A stretch of 48,210 nt of DNA from positions 1 to 48,210 of the forward strand of contig NZ_JAERMS010000019.1 in NCBI RefSeq assembly GCF_017426725.1, in the 5' to 3' direction. Both the position numbers and the translations under genes were made by a program. The notes below the pieces were generated by a model. The model was not told where the DNA came from. It did not search any database and saw only the letters and a program-made list of their open reading frames with translations. Position 1 is the first letter of the stretch, and every line of letters begins with the position of its first letter. Positions 34,104-42,658 of this stretch are shown one piece after another. The DNA is from Prevotella illustrans (GTDB lineage: Bacteria; Bacteroidota; Bacteroidia; Bacteroidales; Bacteroidaceae).

Positions 34104-37100
34104 CTATGCTTTTGTCTTCTCTTCTATCCACTTACGGGCATTGACGAAGGCCTCAATCCAAGGTGTTACCTCATCATTGCGTCGGTCGGCAGGGTACCAA
34201 GCGTTCTGCCAAGGGAAGATCGCACGCTCCAAGTGGGGCATCATGGCCAGATGACGGCCATCCTTCGAGCAGATACCGGCCACGTTGTAATCGCTGCCGT
34301 TGGGGTTTGCGGGATATTCGGCATAGTTGTATTTGGCAATGACATTGTACCTATCTTCGGCTTCGGGCAGGCTGAATCGGCCTTCACCGTGGGCCACCCA
34401 AATACCCAGTTTGCTGCCGCTGAGGCTACGGAACATCACGCTGTCGTTCTGTGGAATGTTAAGCGAGAGGAAAACGCTTTCAAATTTCTTCGACGTATTG
34501 TGCAGAAGACGGCTGCGATGTTCGTGTTCGGGGTTGAGAAGATTGAGCTCTACCATCAGCTGACAGCCGTTGCAGATACCCAATGACAGCGTATCCTCAC
34601 GTGCGTAGAACTTGTCGAGCGCCTCTTTTGCCTTCGGATTGTAGAGGAAAGCTCCCGCCCAACCTTTGGCTGAGCCCAAAACGTCAGAGTTAGAGAAGCC
34701 TCCGCAGAAGACAATCAGGTTGACTTCTTCCAGTGTTTCGCGACCGCTGATGAGGTCGGTCATCGTCACGTCCTTTACGTCAAAGCCGGCCAGATAGAGC
34801 GAATAGGCCATTTCGCGCTCGCCATTGGTACCCTTTTCACGAATAATAGCTGCTTTGGGTGCCGGCTGTTGGGTGTCGGCTGTTGCTGTTTTCCATCTGT
34901 CGGCGTTGAGACCATAGCTTTCGAGCGTGCCTTTGAAGTCGTTGTTGAACTTCATTTCTACCGGTTGCTTCTTGTAATTGTCGAATCGTTGCTTGGCCAT
35001 ACCATTGAAACTCTGGTCGCGATCCAGCAAATAGCTGGTCTTGTACCACGTGTCGCGCAGGCTGTCGATATCGAATGTGTGCTCGTAAGCATCGTTCTTC
35101 ACGACAATTTTTCGGCTGTCGGGCGTAGGATAGGCAATCTTGGCGAAGCCGATACCTGCATCGTCGAGGAATTCTTTCAACTCGTTCTTGTGCGCGTCGC
35201 TCACTTGGATCACCACACCGGGGTTCTCCGCAAACAGCATTTTCACCATATCGTTGCCTGCCAGGTCGTGCAGGTTGACATGCAGACCACCTCCGGTGTT
35301 GGCAAAGGTCATTTCGAGCAAGGTGGTTATCAAACCGCCCGCACTGATATCATGGCCTGCCATAATCCATCCCCGCTCGATAAGCTCCTGAATGGCGTTG
35401 AAGCAGTCGACAAAATACTCCGGATTCTGTACCGTAGGCACGTCGCTACCAATCTTACCCAAACTTTGAGCAAGGGCACTACCGCCCAGTCGCTGCTCGT
35501 CGAAGCTGAAATCAATATGATAAAGGCTTGTATTCTTGTCGTTGACAAGCACCGGGCTCACCACTTTTCGTACGTCGCTGACCTCGCCGCCGGCACTGAC
35601 GATAACCGTTCCCGGCGCGATAATCTTGCTGCCATCGGGGTATTGCTGCGAAAGCGAGAGCGAATCCTTGCCCGTTGGTACGTTAACATGGATGGCACAG
35701 CAGAAGTCGCTCAATGCCTGAACACCCTCGTAGAGGCGTGCGTCCTCACCTTTCTGGCTGCGGCAGGGCCACATCCAGTTGGCACTGAGGCTCACCGCGT
35801 TGAGCGGAGTTTCCTTATCGGCCATCGGTGCCCACACGAGGTTGGTCAGTGCTTCGGCAACAGAGAGCACGCTGCCGGCTTTCGGGTCGGCCAATCCGGC
35901 CTGCGGAGCGTGTCCAAGTGCCGTGGCGATACCCTTGCGGCCACGATAGTCGAGGGCTACGACGCCACAATCGCTCAACGGGAGCTGTATCTCGCCCTGG
36001 CATTGCTGGCGTGCTATCTTGCCCGTAACGGAGCGGTCGACCTTGTTGGTCAGCCAATCCTTGCAGGCAACAGCCTCTAATTGGAGCACCTTATTTAAAT
36101 ATTCGTCGATTTTCTTATCATCTGTCTGTACATCGGCGTAGGTACGTGTGACCGTTTCATCTACCATAACGGTCTTCGGTGTGTGGCCAAACATCTGCTT
36201 GACATCAAGATCGAACGGCTTGACACCATCGCTTTGGGCAAAGCTGAAGTGCGCGTCGCCCGTCGTTTCGCCTACCACATACATCGGCGCACGTTCGCGT
36301 TCGGCAATCTTGCGCACGTGTTCGATATGCTTCTCGTCGATGAGCAAGCCCATGCGTTCCTGCGATTCGTTGGCAATCACTTCTTTTGCGCTCAGCGTCG
36401 GGTCACCAATCGGGAGCTGGGGCATGTCAATGCGACCGCCACAGTCCTCAACCAACTCGCTCAAACAATTCAGATGGCCAGCCGAACCATGGTCGTGAAT
36501 GCTGACCACGGGGTTGTTGTCCTCCTCGACAAGCGCGCGCACCAGGTTGTAGGCCCGCTTTTGCATTTCGGGGTTGGCGCGTTGGATGGCGTTGAGTTCG
36601 ATACCGTTGCTGTAACGGCCCGTGTCCACCGAGCTGACGGAGCCGCCGCCCAGTCCGATTCGATAGTTGTCGCCGCCCACGACGACCACCTTGTTGCCCG
36701 GTTGCGGCTCTTTCTTCAGACAGTCGCGCTTCTTGCCGTAGCCCACGCCGCCTGCCAGCATGATCACCTTGTCGTAGCCGTAGATCTGTCCTGCGCCGTC
36801 GGGGTTCACGTCGTCGGCCGTCGTCTCGTATTCGAAGGTCAGTACGCTGCCCGTGATGAGCGGTTGGCCGAACTTGTTGCCGAAGTCGCTGGCGCCATTC
36901 GACGCCTTGATGAGTATTTGTTCGGGCGTCTGGTAGAGCCATTTGCGCACGGGGATGAGCTGTTCCCATGTGCGTTCGGTGTCAGTTTGCCCGTCGTCGT
37001 CCTTCAACCGTGGGTAAGCCGTCATGTAGCAGGCCGTTCCGGCGATGGGCCATGAGCCTACACCGCCGCCCATGCGGTCGCGGATTTCGCCTCCGGTGCC

Positions 37101-37889
37101 CGTTGCGGCGCCGTTGAAAGGCTCCACCGTCGTCGGGAAATTGTGGGTTTCGGCCTTCAGCGAGATGACGCTCTCGATGTCCTCGACCCTGAAATAGTCG
37201 CTGGTGCTTTGGTCGGCGGGCGCAAACTGCTCGACAACCGGCCCCTCGGAGAAGGCCACGTTGTCCTTGTAAGCCGAGATAACCTTGTTCCGATTCTCCT
37301 CCGTCGTCTTCTTGATGAGGCTGAAGAGCGACGACTCCATCACCTTTCCGTCGATGACAAACTGTCCTCCGAAGATCTTGTGGCGGCAGTGTTCCGAGTT
37401 GATTTGCGCGAAACCGAAGATTTCCGAGTCGGTCAGCGGCCGTCCGTTCTCCTTTTCCAGCTTGTGCAGATAGGCCATTTCGTCCTCGCTGAGGGCCAGT
37501 CCTTCCTCCTCGTTGTACTTCTCCAGGTCGTCCACATACTTGATGGGCTCCGCCTGGTGGTCTATGGTGAAGATGTTCTGGCCCAGACCGTCGTACATGC
37601 GTTGCAGCATGGAGTCGTGTTCGGCCTGCTCCGACTCCACGGGGAAGTACTCTTCTATACGCGAAATGCCGTCAAGACTCATGTTCTGAGTAATCTCAAC
37701 GGCATTCGTACTCCAGGGAGTGACCATTTCGCGGCGTGGTCCCACGAAGAATCCATTCAGCGTTTGGGCTTCTTCGGGCGTAGCGTCGCCGTAAAGCCAG
37801 CGAAGTTTGTCGATTTCATCCAGGTTCGGCTGATGGTCGATCTCTGTCGCAATCACGGTTTGGGAGGGAGTTCTAAAGAAAAGAATCAT
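34104..37889 (-). CDS. purL: Phosphoribosylformylglycinamidine synthase, large single-chain form
   Basis: This 1261-residue enzyme uses glutamine and ATP to convert FGAR to FGAM in purine synthesis. Its length is that of the large single-chain type, with N-terminal and synthetase domains (KAETHNFPTTVEPFNGAATG near residue 245, with the ATP and substrate motifs) and a C-terminal class I glutaminase. The glutaminase nucleophile is Cys1106 in GICNGCQLM, and LIVFCGGFSNSDVLGS opens that domain. The promoter upstream is a full consensus. The chromate transporter pair follows after 39 bp. No PurS or PurQ gene is needed with this form and none is seen. Purine repression is likely but no operator or riboswitch was recognised. 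Confidence 0.95.
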   Translation of the reverse strand: MILFFRTPSQTVIATEIDHQPNLDEIDKLRWLYGDATPEEAQTLNGFFVGPRREMVTPWSTNAVEITQNMSLDGISRIEEYFPVESEQAEHDSMLQRMYDGLGQNIFTIDHQAEPIKYVDDLEKYNEEEGLALSEDEMAYLHKLEKENGRPLTDSEIFGFAQINSEHCRHKIFGGQFVIDGKVMESSLFSLIKKTTEENRNKVISAYKDNVAFSEGPVVEQFAPADQSTSDYFRVEDIESVISLKAETHNFPTTVEPFNGAATGTGGEIRDRMGGGVGSWPIAGTACYMTAYPRLKDDDGQTDTERTWEQLIPVRKWLYQTPEQILIKASNGASDFGNKFGQPLITGSVLTFEYETTADDVNPDGAGQIYGYDKVIMLAGGVGYGKKRDCLKKEPQPGNKVVVVGGDNYRIGLGGGSVSSVDTGRYSNGIELNAIQRANPEMQKRAYNLVRALVEEDNNPVVSIHDHGSAGHLNCLSELVEDCGGRIDMPQLPIGDPTLSAKEVIANESQERMGLLIDEKHIEHVRKIAERERAPMYVVGETTGDAHFSFAQSDGVKPFDLDVKQMFGHTPKTVMVDETVTRTYADVQTDDKKIDEYLNKVLQLEAVACKDWLTNKVDRSVTGKIARQQCQGEIQLPLSDCGVVALDYRGRKGIATALGHAPQAGLADPKAGSVLSVAEALTNLVWAPMADKETPLNAVSLSANWMWPCRSQKGEDARLYEGVQALSDFCCAIHVNVPTGKDSLSLSQQYPDGSKIIAPGTVIVSAGGEVSDVRKVVSPVLVNDKNTSLYHIDFSFDEQRLGGSALAQSLGKIGSDVPTVQNPEYFVDCFNAIQELIERGWIMAGHDISAGGLITTLLEMTFANTGGGLHVNLHDLAGNDMVKMLFAENPGVVIQVSDAHKNELKEFLDDAGIGFAKIAYPTPDSRKIVVKNDAYEHTFDIDSLRDTWYKTSYLLDRDQSFNGMAKQRFDNYKKQPVEMKFNNDFKGTLESYGLNADRWKTATADTQQPAPKAAIIREKGTNGEREMAYSLYLAGFDVKDVTMTDLISGRETLEEVNLIVFCGGFSNSDVLGSAKGWAGAFLYNPKAKEALDKFYAREDTLSLGICNGCQLMVELNLLNPEHEHRSRLLHNTSKKFESVFLSLNIPQNDSVMFRSLSGSKLGIWVAHGEGRFSLPEAEDRYNVIAKYNYAEYPANPNGSDYNVAGICSKDGRHLAMMPHLERAIFPWQNAWYPADRRNDEVTPWIEAFVNARKWIEEKTKA

Positions 37890-37925
37890 GTTTAATTATG
37901 AATTAATGTATTAAACTCAATGCTG

Positions 37926-37957
37926 CAAAGTTAGTCGAAATGCGTGACATGACCAAA
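37926..37957 (-). promoter_or_regulatory. purL promoter
   Basis: On the minus strand TTTG (37954-37957), a 20-bp spacer and TAACTTTG (37926-37933) match the Bacteroidetes consensus exactly, 36 bp upstream of the purL start. Confidence 0.82.
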
Positions 37958-38015
37958 TAAATGACCGGATAAGGCTGTTTTTTTGTTTTCTGAAAGCACA
38001 GTTTTTGCGGCGCAG

Positions 38016-38105
38016 AAGCAGCCCTTTTGGCGCGCAACGGCAGCCCTTTTGCAAGCCGAAAGGGCAGCGATGGCGAGCCAAAAGCAATCCTTCCCCGCAG
38101 GAAAG
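38016..38105. repeat. Intergenic palindromic repeat cluster C
   Basis: Tandem units built on GCAGCCCTTTTG with short G+C-rich linkers. The segment 38016-38062 is the exact reverse complement of 43064-43110 in cluster D (47 of 47 bases). It lies between purL and the tRNA genes. Confidence 0.82.
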
Positions 38106-38199
38106 GCAGGCCCGTGGGCTTGAAAACGACGCACGGCGATTCCAACACCGCACGATGCGCACCCGACACTTCACGTTTGAATTGATTGAAAAAGGGCAA

Positions 38200-38236
38200 T
38201 AAAAAAAAGAGACTTGAACCGCAATTCAAATCTCTT
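38200..38236 (-). terminator. Terminator of the tRNA transcript
   Basis: On the minus strand a 12-bp stem (38225-38236 with 38207-38218, one G-U wobble, 6-nt loop) is followed by eight T residues. It lies 6 bp after the 3' end of tRNA-Tyr. Confidence 0.88.
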
Positions 38237-38242
38237 GGCTTG

Positions 38243-38324
38243 TGGGTAGTGATGGATTCGAACCACCGAAGCTAGAAGCAGCAGATTTACAGTCTGCCCC
38301 ATTTGGCCACTCTGGAAACTACCC
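38243..38324 (-). tRNA. tRNA-Tyr (anticodon GTA)
   Basis: Acceptor arms GGGTAGT and ACTACCC pair fully, with discriminator A. The anticodon stem-loop GCAGA-CTGTAAA-TCTGC gives GTA. A long variable arm (class II) and T-arm GGTGG-TTCGAAT-CCATC are present. CCA is not encoded. It is the second gene of a tRNA pair. Confidence 0.95.
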
Positions 38325-38335
38325 GAACCGTAGTG

Positions 38336-38410
38336 TGGGCGTTGACGGATTCGAACCGCCGACCCTCTGCTTGTAAGGCAGACGCTCTAAACCAGCTGAG
38401 CTAAACGCCC
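38336..38410 (-). tRNA. tRNA-Val (anticodon TAC)
   Basis: Acceptor GGGCGTT/AACGCCC is complete with discriminator A. D-arm GCTC…GAGC, anticodon stem TCTGC/GCAGA with loop CTTACAA (anticodon TAC) and T-arm with TTCGAAT are all present. It lies 11 bp upstream of tRNA-Tyr and is transcribed first. Confidence 0.95.
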
Positions 38411-38430
38411 TTACTCCTCGTAAGCGGGTG

Positions 38431-38462
38431 CAAAAGTATGGGATTATATCGACAAAGCCAAA
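38431..38462 (-). promoter_or_regulatory. Promoter of the tRNA-Val/tRNA-Tyr unit
   Basis: TTTG (38459-38462), a 20-bp spacer and TACTTTTG (38431-38438) on the minus strand, 20 bp upstream of the tRNA-Val 5' end. Confidence 0.82.
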
Positions 38463-38609
38463 CTTTCATATTGTAATTTTACATGTTTTAACCAAAAAAC
38501 ATCGGCCATTGGAGCCGCAAACGCCGCTCCATGCACCGTCATGGATGCACCTTGCGACGCGGAAGCAGCCTTCTCGGATTCCCGCGACATGAAAATAATG
38601 CCCTTCTTG

Positions 38610-38641
38610 TTTGGGCGTTCCGTTCGTTTGCACTACTTTTG
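38610..38641 (+). promoter_or_regulatory. Promoter of the homocysteine synthase-type gene
   Basis: TTTG at 38610-38613, a 20-bp spacer and TACTTTTG at 38634-38641, 31 bp before the ATG at 38673. Its position confirms that the coding sequence starts at 38673 and not at the upstream in-frame ATG at 38541. Confidence 0.82.
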
Positions 38642-38672
38642 CAGCACCACATACATAATCCAACAACGAAAA

Positions 38673-39953
38673 ATGAAGAAAAGAAACCTGGAAACCATCT
38701 GCATCCATGGCGGATGGAAGCCGTCGAAGGGCGAGCCGCAGCAGCTGCCCATCTACCAAAGTACCACTTTCAAATACGAAACCAGCGAACAGATGGCCCG
38801 CCTCTTCGACCTTGAAGACGCGGGATACTTCTACACCCGCCTGGCCAACCCTACCAACGACGCCGTTGCGAAGAAGATAGCGGCACTCGAAGGAGGCGTC
38901 GGCGCCGTGCTCACCTCTTCGGGACAGGCGGCCAATTTCTATGCCATCTTCAATATATGTGAGGCCGGCGACCACTTCATCACGACCAATACGATCTATG
39001 GCGGCACGTTCAACCTGTTCGGCGTGACGATGAAGAAGCTGGGCATTGACTGCACGTTCATCGACCCGGAGTGGAGCGACGAGCGGATAGAGGCGGCCTT
39101 CCGTCCCAACACCAAGTGCTTCTTCGGCGAGACAATATCCAACCCCGGCGTCCACGTGTTCGACATCGAGCGCTTCGCACGCATCGCCCACAAGCACGGC
39201 GTGCCCCTCGTCGTCGACAACACCTTTGCCACGCCCATCAACTGCCGGCCTTTCGAGTGGGGATGCGACATCGCCACCCACTCCACCACCAAGTATATGG
39301 ACGGTCATGCGGCACAAGTGGGCGGCGTGGTGGTCGACTCGGGCAACTTCGACTGGGAGTCCCAGGGCGACAAGTTCAAAGGTCTGACGACGCCCGACGA
39401 GAGCTATCACGGGCTGACCTACACCCAATCGTTCGGCAAGGCGGCCTATTGCACGAAGCTGGTGACGCAGCTGATGCGCGACCTGGGCAGCATTCCGGCC
39501 CCACAGAACTCGTTCCTGCTCAACCTGGGACTTGAAACGCTCCACCTGCGCGTGCGCCAACACTGCGCCAACGCGCAGCGAGTGGCCGAATGGTTGGAGC
39601 GAAACGAGCGCGTGGCATGGGTCAACTACTGCGGACTTCCCGACAACAAGTATTATGAATTGGGGCAAAAATACCTGCCCAACGGCTCCTGTGGCGTCAT
39701 CGCCTTCGGTCTGAAGGGCAGTCGTGAGGAAGCCATCAAATGGATGGACAGCCTCGAATTCGTCTCCATCGTGACGCATGTGGCCGACACCCGCACCTGC
39801 GTGCTCCATCCGGCAAGCCACACCCACCGCCAACTCTCCGACGAGCAGCTGCGTGAAGCGGGCATAGCTCCCGACCTCATCCGCCTTTCCGTCGGCATAG
39901 AGAACTGCGACGACATCATCGCCGACCTGGAACAGGCCATGCAGAAGCTGTAG
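38673..39953 (+). CDS. O-acetylhomoserine sulfhydrylase-type PLP enzyme (Cys/Met metabolism family)
   Basis: This 426-residue cytosolic PLP enzyme belongs to the gamma-family. The PLP-binding lysine is Lys207 in THSTTKYMDGH. Other family motifs are YTRLANPTNDAVAKK (about 50-64), SSGQAANFYAIF (about 90-101) and the C-terminal HPASHTHRQLSDEQL (about 378-392). The length (about 430) and the HPAST/SHRQL pattern point to O-acetylhomoserine aminocarboxypropyltransferase, which makes homocysteine or methionine. Methionine gamma-lyase is a close relative that cannot be excluded. The start at 38673 follows a full promoter. A strong bidirectional terminator follows. No met-type riboswitch was seen in the short leader. 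Confidence 0.88.
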   Translation: MKKRNLETICIHGGWKPSKGEPQQLPIYQSTTFKYETSEQMARLFDLEDAGYFYTRLANPTNDAVAKKIAALEGGVGAVLTSSGQAANFYAIFNICEAGDHFITTNTIYGGTFNLFGVTMKKLGIDCTFIDPEWSDERIEAAFRPNTKCFFGETISNPGVHVFDIERFARIAHKHGVPLVVDNTFATPINCRPFEWGCDIATHSTTKYMDGHAAQVGGVVVDSGNFDWESQGDKFKGLTTPDESYHGLTYTQSFGKAAYCTKLVTQLMRDLGSIPAPQNSFLLNLGLETLHLRVRQHCANAQRVAEWLERNERVAWVNYCGLPDNKYYELGQKYLPNGSCGVIAFGLKGSREEAIKWMDSLEFVSIVTHVADTRTCVLHPASHTHRQLSDEQLREAGIAPDLIRLSVGIENCDDIIADLEQAMQKL

Positions 39954-40037
39954 ACGGCGGGGCGAAGGCCCGTGACAAATATGGAACGTGAAGCGTGAAA
40001 TGGGTGTTTGACGCCCCATTTCGATTCATCCAACCAT

Positions 40038-40074
40038 AAAAAAGAGGATATTCGGCACCGAATATCCTCTTTTT
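40038..40074. terminator. Bidirectional terminator between the sulfhydrylase and sucD genes
   Basis: AAAGAGGATATTCGG at 40041-40055 and its exact complement at 40058-40072 form a 15-bp stem, with A-runs on the left and T-runs on the right. It can terminate both converging transcripts. It lies 20 bp beyond the sucD stop. Confidence 0.92.
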
Positions 40075-40094
40075 CGTGTATCAATCATCGCTGA

Positions 40095-40967
40095 TTAGCG
40101 GCCCAACTGCTTCTTCAGCAACGTGGGGATTTCGCTCGTTTCATCGGCAACGGGAACGCCGACGGCCTCAAATGCCGCCACCTTGCCGGCCGCAGTGCCC
40201 GATCCTCCCGAAATGATGGCGCCGGCATGGCCCATCTGTTTGCCCGGAGGAGCTTGACGGCCGGAGATGAATACGGCCACGGGTTTCGTCACATGTTGCT
40301 TGATGAACTGTGCGGCACGCTCTTCGGCGTCGCCTCCTATCTCACCGATGAGGGCGATGGAGTCGGTCTCCGGGTCGTCCTGGAACATGCGGAGCAAGTC
40401 TTCGAAGTAAAGTCCGACGACGGGATCGCCGCCCACACCGACTGCCGTCGACTGTCCCAGACCGGCTTGTGTCAGCTGACAAACCACCTCGTATGTCAAC
40501 GTTCCGCTGCGGCTGATGACCCCCGTGTGGCCTTTCTTGAAGATGTTAGTCGGCATAATGCCCGCCATGCTCTCCTCGGGAGAAATCAGTCCCGGGCAGT
40601 TGGGGCCTATCACCTTCACGCCCTTGATCTTTGCGTAACGCTGTGCGGCCACGGCGTCGAGCGTGGGAACGCCCTCGGTGATGCAGATGACGAGCTTCAC
40701 GCCGCCGTCAATGGCTTCGAGCATGGCGTCTTTGGCAAACGGAGCGGGGACGAAAATGATGGAAGTGTCGGCTCCGGTGGCCTCAACGGCGTCCCTGACG
40801 GTATTGAATACGGGAATGCCCGCTACCTCCTGACCGGCCTTTCCGGGTGATGTGCCACCCACAACCTGCGTTCCATACGCCTTCATCTTGGTGGCATGGA
40901 AGCTGCCATCACGACCGGTGATACCCTGAACGATAACTTTCGAATCTTTATGCAGTAAAATACTCAT
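40095..40967 (-). CDS. sucD: Succinyl-CoA synthetase alpha subunit
   Basis: This 290-residue subunit of the TCA-cycle enzyme interconverts succinyl-CoA and succinate with substrate-level phosphorylation. The CoA-binding Rossmann domain comes first (VQGITGRDGSFHATKM at about 14-29). The phosphorylated active-site histidine is His247 in MGHAGAIISGGSG. The motif GPNCPGLISPEE (about 122-133) is also typical. It follows sucC by 16 bp, the usual order. In Prevotella-like anaerobes this pair probably serves the succinate/propionate branch (inference). Confidence 0.95.
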   Translation of the reverse strand: MSILLHKDSKVIVQGITGRDGSFHATKMKAYGTQVVGGTSPGKAGQEVAGIPVFNTVRDAVEATGADTSIIFVPAPFAKDAMLEAIDGGVKLVICITEGVPTLDAVAAQRYAKIKGVKVIGPNCPGLISPEESMAGIMPTNIFKKGHTGVISRSGTLTYEVVCQLTQAGLGQSTAVGVGGDPVVGLYFEDLLRMFQDDPETDSIALIGEIGGDAEERAAQFIKQHVTKPVAVFISGRQAPPGKQMGHAGAIISGGSGTAAGKVAAFEAVGVPVADETSEIPTLLKKQLGR

Positions 40968-40983
40968 AGCTTAATCATGGTTT

Positions 40984-42123
40984 TTAATGTTGTTTACTCA
41001 GTTCTACCGCCTTGTGACCGGCGTCCGACATGCTGGTGCCCACGGTGAAATGGGTGCCCTGGAGCAGCGCGCGGCCCTCGGCTTCGTTGGTTCCCGTGAG
41101 GCGAATCACGATGGGGATGTCGGTCTCTATCGTCTTGAAGGCTTCTATCAGGCCCTTGGCCACGTCGTCGCAACGCGTGATTCCGCCGAAGATATTGATG
41201 AGAACGGTGTTGACATGCTTGTCGCTCAAGAGGAGTTTCATGGCCTCCACGATCTTCTCGGGGTTGGAACTGCCGCCGATGTCAAGGAAGTTGGCAGGCT
41301 CGCCGCCGTACAGTTTAATCATGTCCATCGTGGCCATGGCCAGTCCGGCGCCGTTCACCATGCACCCAATCTTGCCTCCCAGGTTCACGTAGCTGAACCC
41401 TTTCTCCTTCGCCTCTTGCTCCTTGCGCTCTTCGGGTGTAGGTTCGAAGAGTTCCTTCACGTCGGGATGGCGGAACAGGGCGTTGTCGTCGAACGTCATC
41501 TTGGCGTCGATGGCCTTGAGGGTGCCGTCTCCCAATTTGACAAGCGGGTTGATTTCGACGAGCGAGGCGTCTTTCTCTACAAACAACCGGTAGAGGTTTT
41601 GGAAAATCTTCGTGGCCTGCTTCACCTGCACCATGTCGTCGAAGAGCTTGAAAGCGGCCTGCCGTGCCAGGAAGTCCGTCATGCCGAGAACGGGGTCGAT
41701 GACGATCTTCTCAATCTTCTCGGGGGTTTCCCTGGCCACCTGTTCTATGTCCATGCCGCCCGAACGGCTCAGCATCATCATGGGACACTTCGACTTTCGG
41801 TCGACAAGAATGCTGACATAATACTCCGCGGCGATGTCCACCGCCTCGCTCACCAGCACGCGGTCGACCGTGAATCCCTTGATGTCCATCCCCAGGATGG
41901 CCTCGGCATGGCGACGAATCTCGTCTTCGCTGCCGCCAAGTTTCACGCCGCCGGCCTTGCCGCGCCCACCCGTGTGGACTTGTGCCTTGACGACGGCCTT
42001 GCCGGTTCCCAACTCCCGGTAAGCCGCCACGGCCTCTTCAGCCGTGCGACACAGCGCGTGTCTGTCCACCGGGACCCCATAACTCGCAAAGAAAGACTTT
42101 GCCTGATATTCATGTACCTTCAT
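40984..42123 (-). CDS. sucC: Succinyl-CoA synthetase beta subunit
   Basis: This 379-residue beta subunit starts with the family's MKVHEYQAKSFFASYGVPV. It has an ATP-grasp fold (KAQVHTGGRGKAGGVKL at about 45-61) and the C-terminal ligase domain with NFLDIGGSSNPEKIVEA and NIFGGITRCDDVAKG, which contribute to CoA binding and the power helix. It forms the nucleotide-binding half of the enzyme with SucD. No clear TAnnTTTG promoter was found in the 250 bp upstream. Only a CAAAATAT near-match and a G+C-rich hairpin are present. Confidence 0.95.
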   Translation of the reverse strand: MKVHEYQAKSFFASYGVPVDRHALCRTAEEAVAAYRELGTGKAVVKAQVHTGGRGKAGGVKLGGSEDEIRRHAEAILGMDIKGFTVDRVLVSEAVDIAAEYYVSILVDRKSKCPMMMLSRSGGMDIEQVARETPEKIEKIVIDPVLGMTDFLARQAAFKLFDDMVQVKQATKIFQNLYRLFVEKDASLVEINPLVKLGDGTLKAIDAKMTFDDNALFRHPDVKELFEPTPEERKEQEAKEKGFSYVNLGGKIGCMVNGAGLAMATMDMIKLYGGEPANFLDIGGSSNPEKIVEAMKLLLSDKHVNTVLINIFGGITRCDDVAKGLIEAFKTIETDIPIVIRLTGTNEAEGRALLQGTHFTVGTSMSDAGHKAVELSKQH

Positions 42124-42283
42124 AGTTATTAAATAATATATGTTTAGGAATTACCGCGGAAAATTACAAAATATTTTCCAAGGGCGAAAGGAAATGCTGA
42201 TATTTTTATGCTTTTGCTATATATAATAAGGTGTATGCGGGCACAACGGTCGGCAGAAGCGTCGCAACGGCATTGCGGGGCGT

Positions 42284-42312
42284 CGTTGTGGCAGCGTTCC
42301 GCCGCCACAACG
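42284..42312. repeat. G+C-rich hairpin upstream of sucC
   Basis: CGTTGTGGC at 42284-42292 and GCCACAACG at 42304-42312 form a perfect 9-bp stem, with further pairing possible in the 11-nt loop. Nearby copies of CAACGG (around 42244 and 42265) make the whole stretch repetitive. It lies between the rubredoxin terminator and sucC and could belong to the sucC leader. Confidence 0.55.
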
Positions 42313-42317
42313 GCCAC

Positions 42318-42360
42318 AAGAAAAGCCATGCCCCGTCTGTTTCCAGATGAAGCATGGCTT
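42318..42360 (-). terminator. Terminator of the rubredoxin gene
   Basis: On the minus strand AAGCCATGC (42352-42360) pairs with GCATGGCTT (42323-42331), followed by TTCTT. It lies 22 bp beyond the rubredoxin stop. The loop is long (20 nt), so the call is moderate. Confidence 0.6.
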
Positions 42361-42382
42361 CTTATTTCGTGCAAATCGGACT

Positions 42383-42541
42383 TTATTCTTCGCTAAAATC
42401 TTCCTTGCCTACACCACATACGGGGCATACGAAATCTTCGGGCAGGTCTTCAAACGCCGTTCCCGGTGCTATACCGTTGTCCGGATCGCCTACTTCGGGG
42501 TCGTACACCCAGCCACATGTGTCGCATACATACTTCTTCAT
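42383..42541 (-). CDS. Rubredoxin
   Basis: This 52-residue protein begins [18 protein letters not shown] and contains [18 protein letters not shown] and ends [14 protein letters not shown]. The four iron ligands are Cys6, Cys9, Cys39 and Cys42 in two CxxC loops. It is a complete small electron carrier with one Fe(Cys)4 centre. In anaerobes it usually passes electrons to rubrerythrin or superoxide reductase for oxidative-stress defence (family knowledge). A full promoter lies 50 bp upstream and a terminator follows, so it is a single-gene unit. Confidence 0.96.
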   Translation of the reverse strand: MKKYVCDTCGWVYDPEVGDPDNGIAPGTAFEDLPEDFVCPVCGVGKEDFSEE

Positions 42542-42590
42542 AATGTCTTTGTATTTAATGTTTGATTGTCTTTATTAATTAACTTGGCTG

Positions 42591-42621
42591 CAAATATAGC
42601 GCAATGGTTTGGAATGGCAAA
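42591..42621 (-). promoter_or_regulatory. Rubredoxin promoter
   Basis: TTTG (42618-42621), a 19-bp spacer and TATATTTG (42591-42598) on the minus strand. Confidence 0.78.
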
Positions 42622-42658
42622 ATAAATGACGTGTTTTTTATCGGCAAATCGAACCTTG

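Noticed and set aside
34869..36080. A 403-codon plus-strand frame within purL
   Set aside because: It lies wholly inside the purL coding region, whose motifs are intact, and shows no promoter or conserved motif.
37890..37925. A purine riboswitch upstream of purL
   Set aside because: With the promoter at 37926-37957 the leader is under 30 nt, too short for an aptamer, and no conserved loops are visible.
38243..38410. tRNA genes as an integration site for a mobile element
   Set aside because: I saw no integrase, no repeated tRNA 3' end and no att-like duplication in the flanks; both neighbours are housekeeping genes.
38541..38672. Upstream extension of the sulfhydrylase gene
   Set aside because: A full promoter lies at 38610-38641, inside this extension, and the family N-terminus begins at 38673.
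38466..40019. A 517-codon open frame on the minus strand opposite the sulfhydrylase gene
   Set aside because: It mirrors the well-supported plus-strand PLP enzyme codon by codon, has no recognisable motifs and covers that gene's promoter. It is an antisense shadow in G+C-rich sequence.
40987..42132. A 381-codon plus-strand frame opposite sucC
   Set aside because: sucC is unmistakable on the minus strand. The opposite frame is rich in His, Val and Leu without family motifs.
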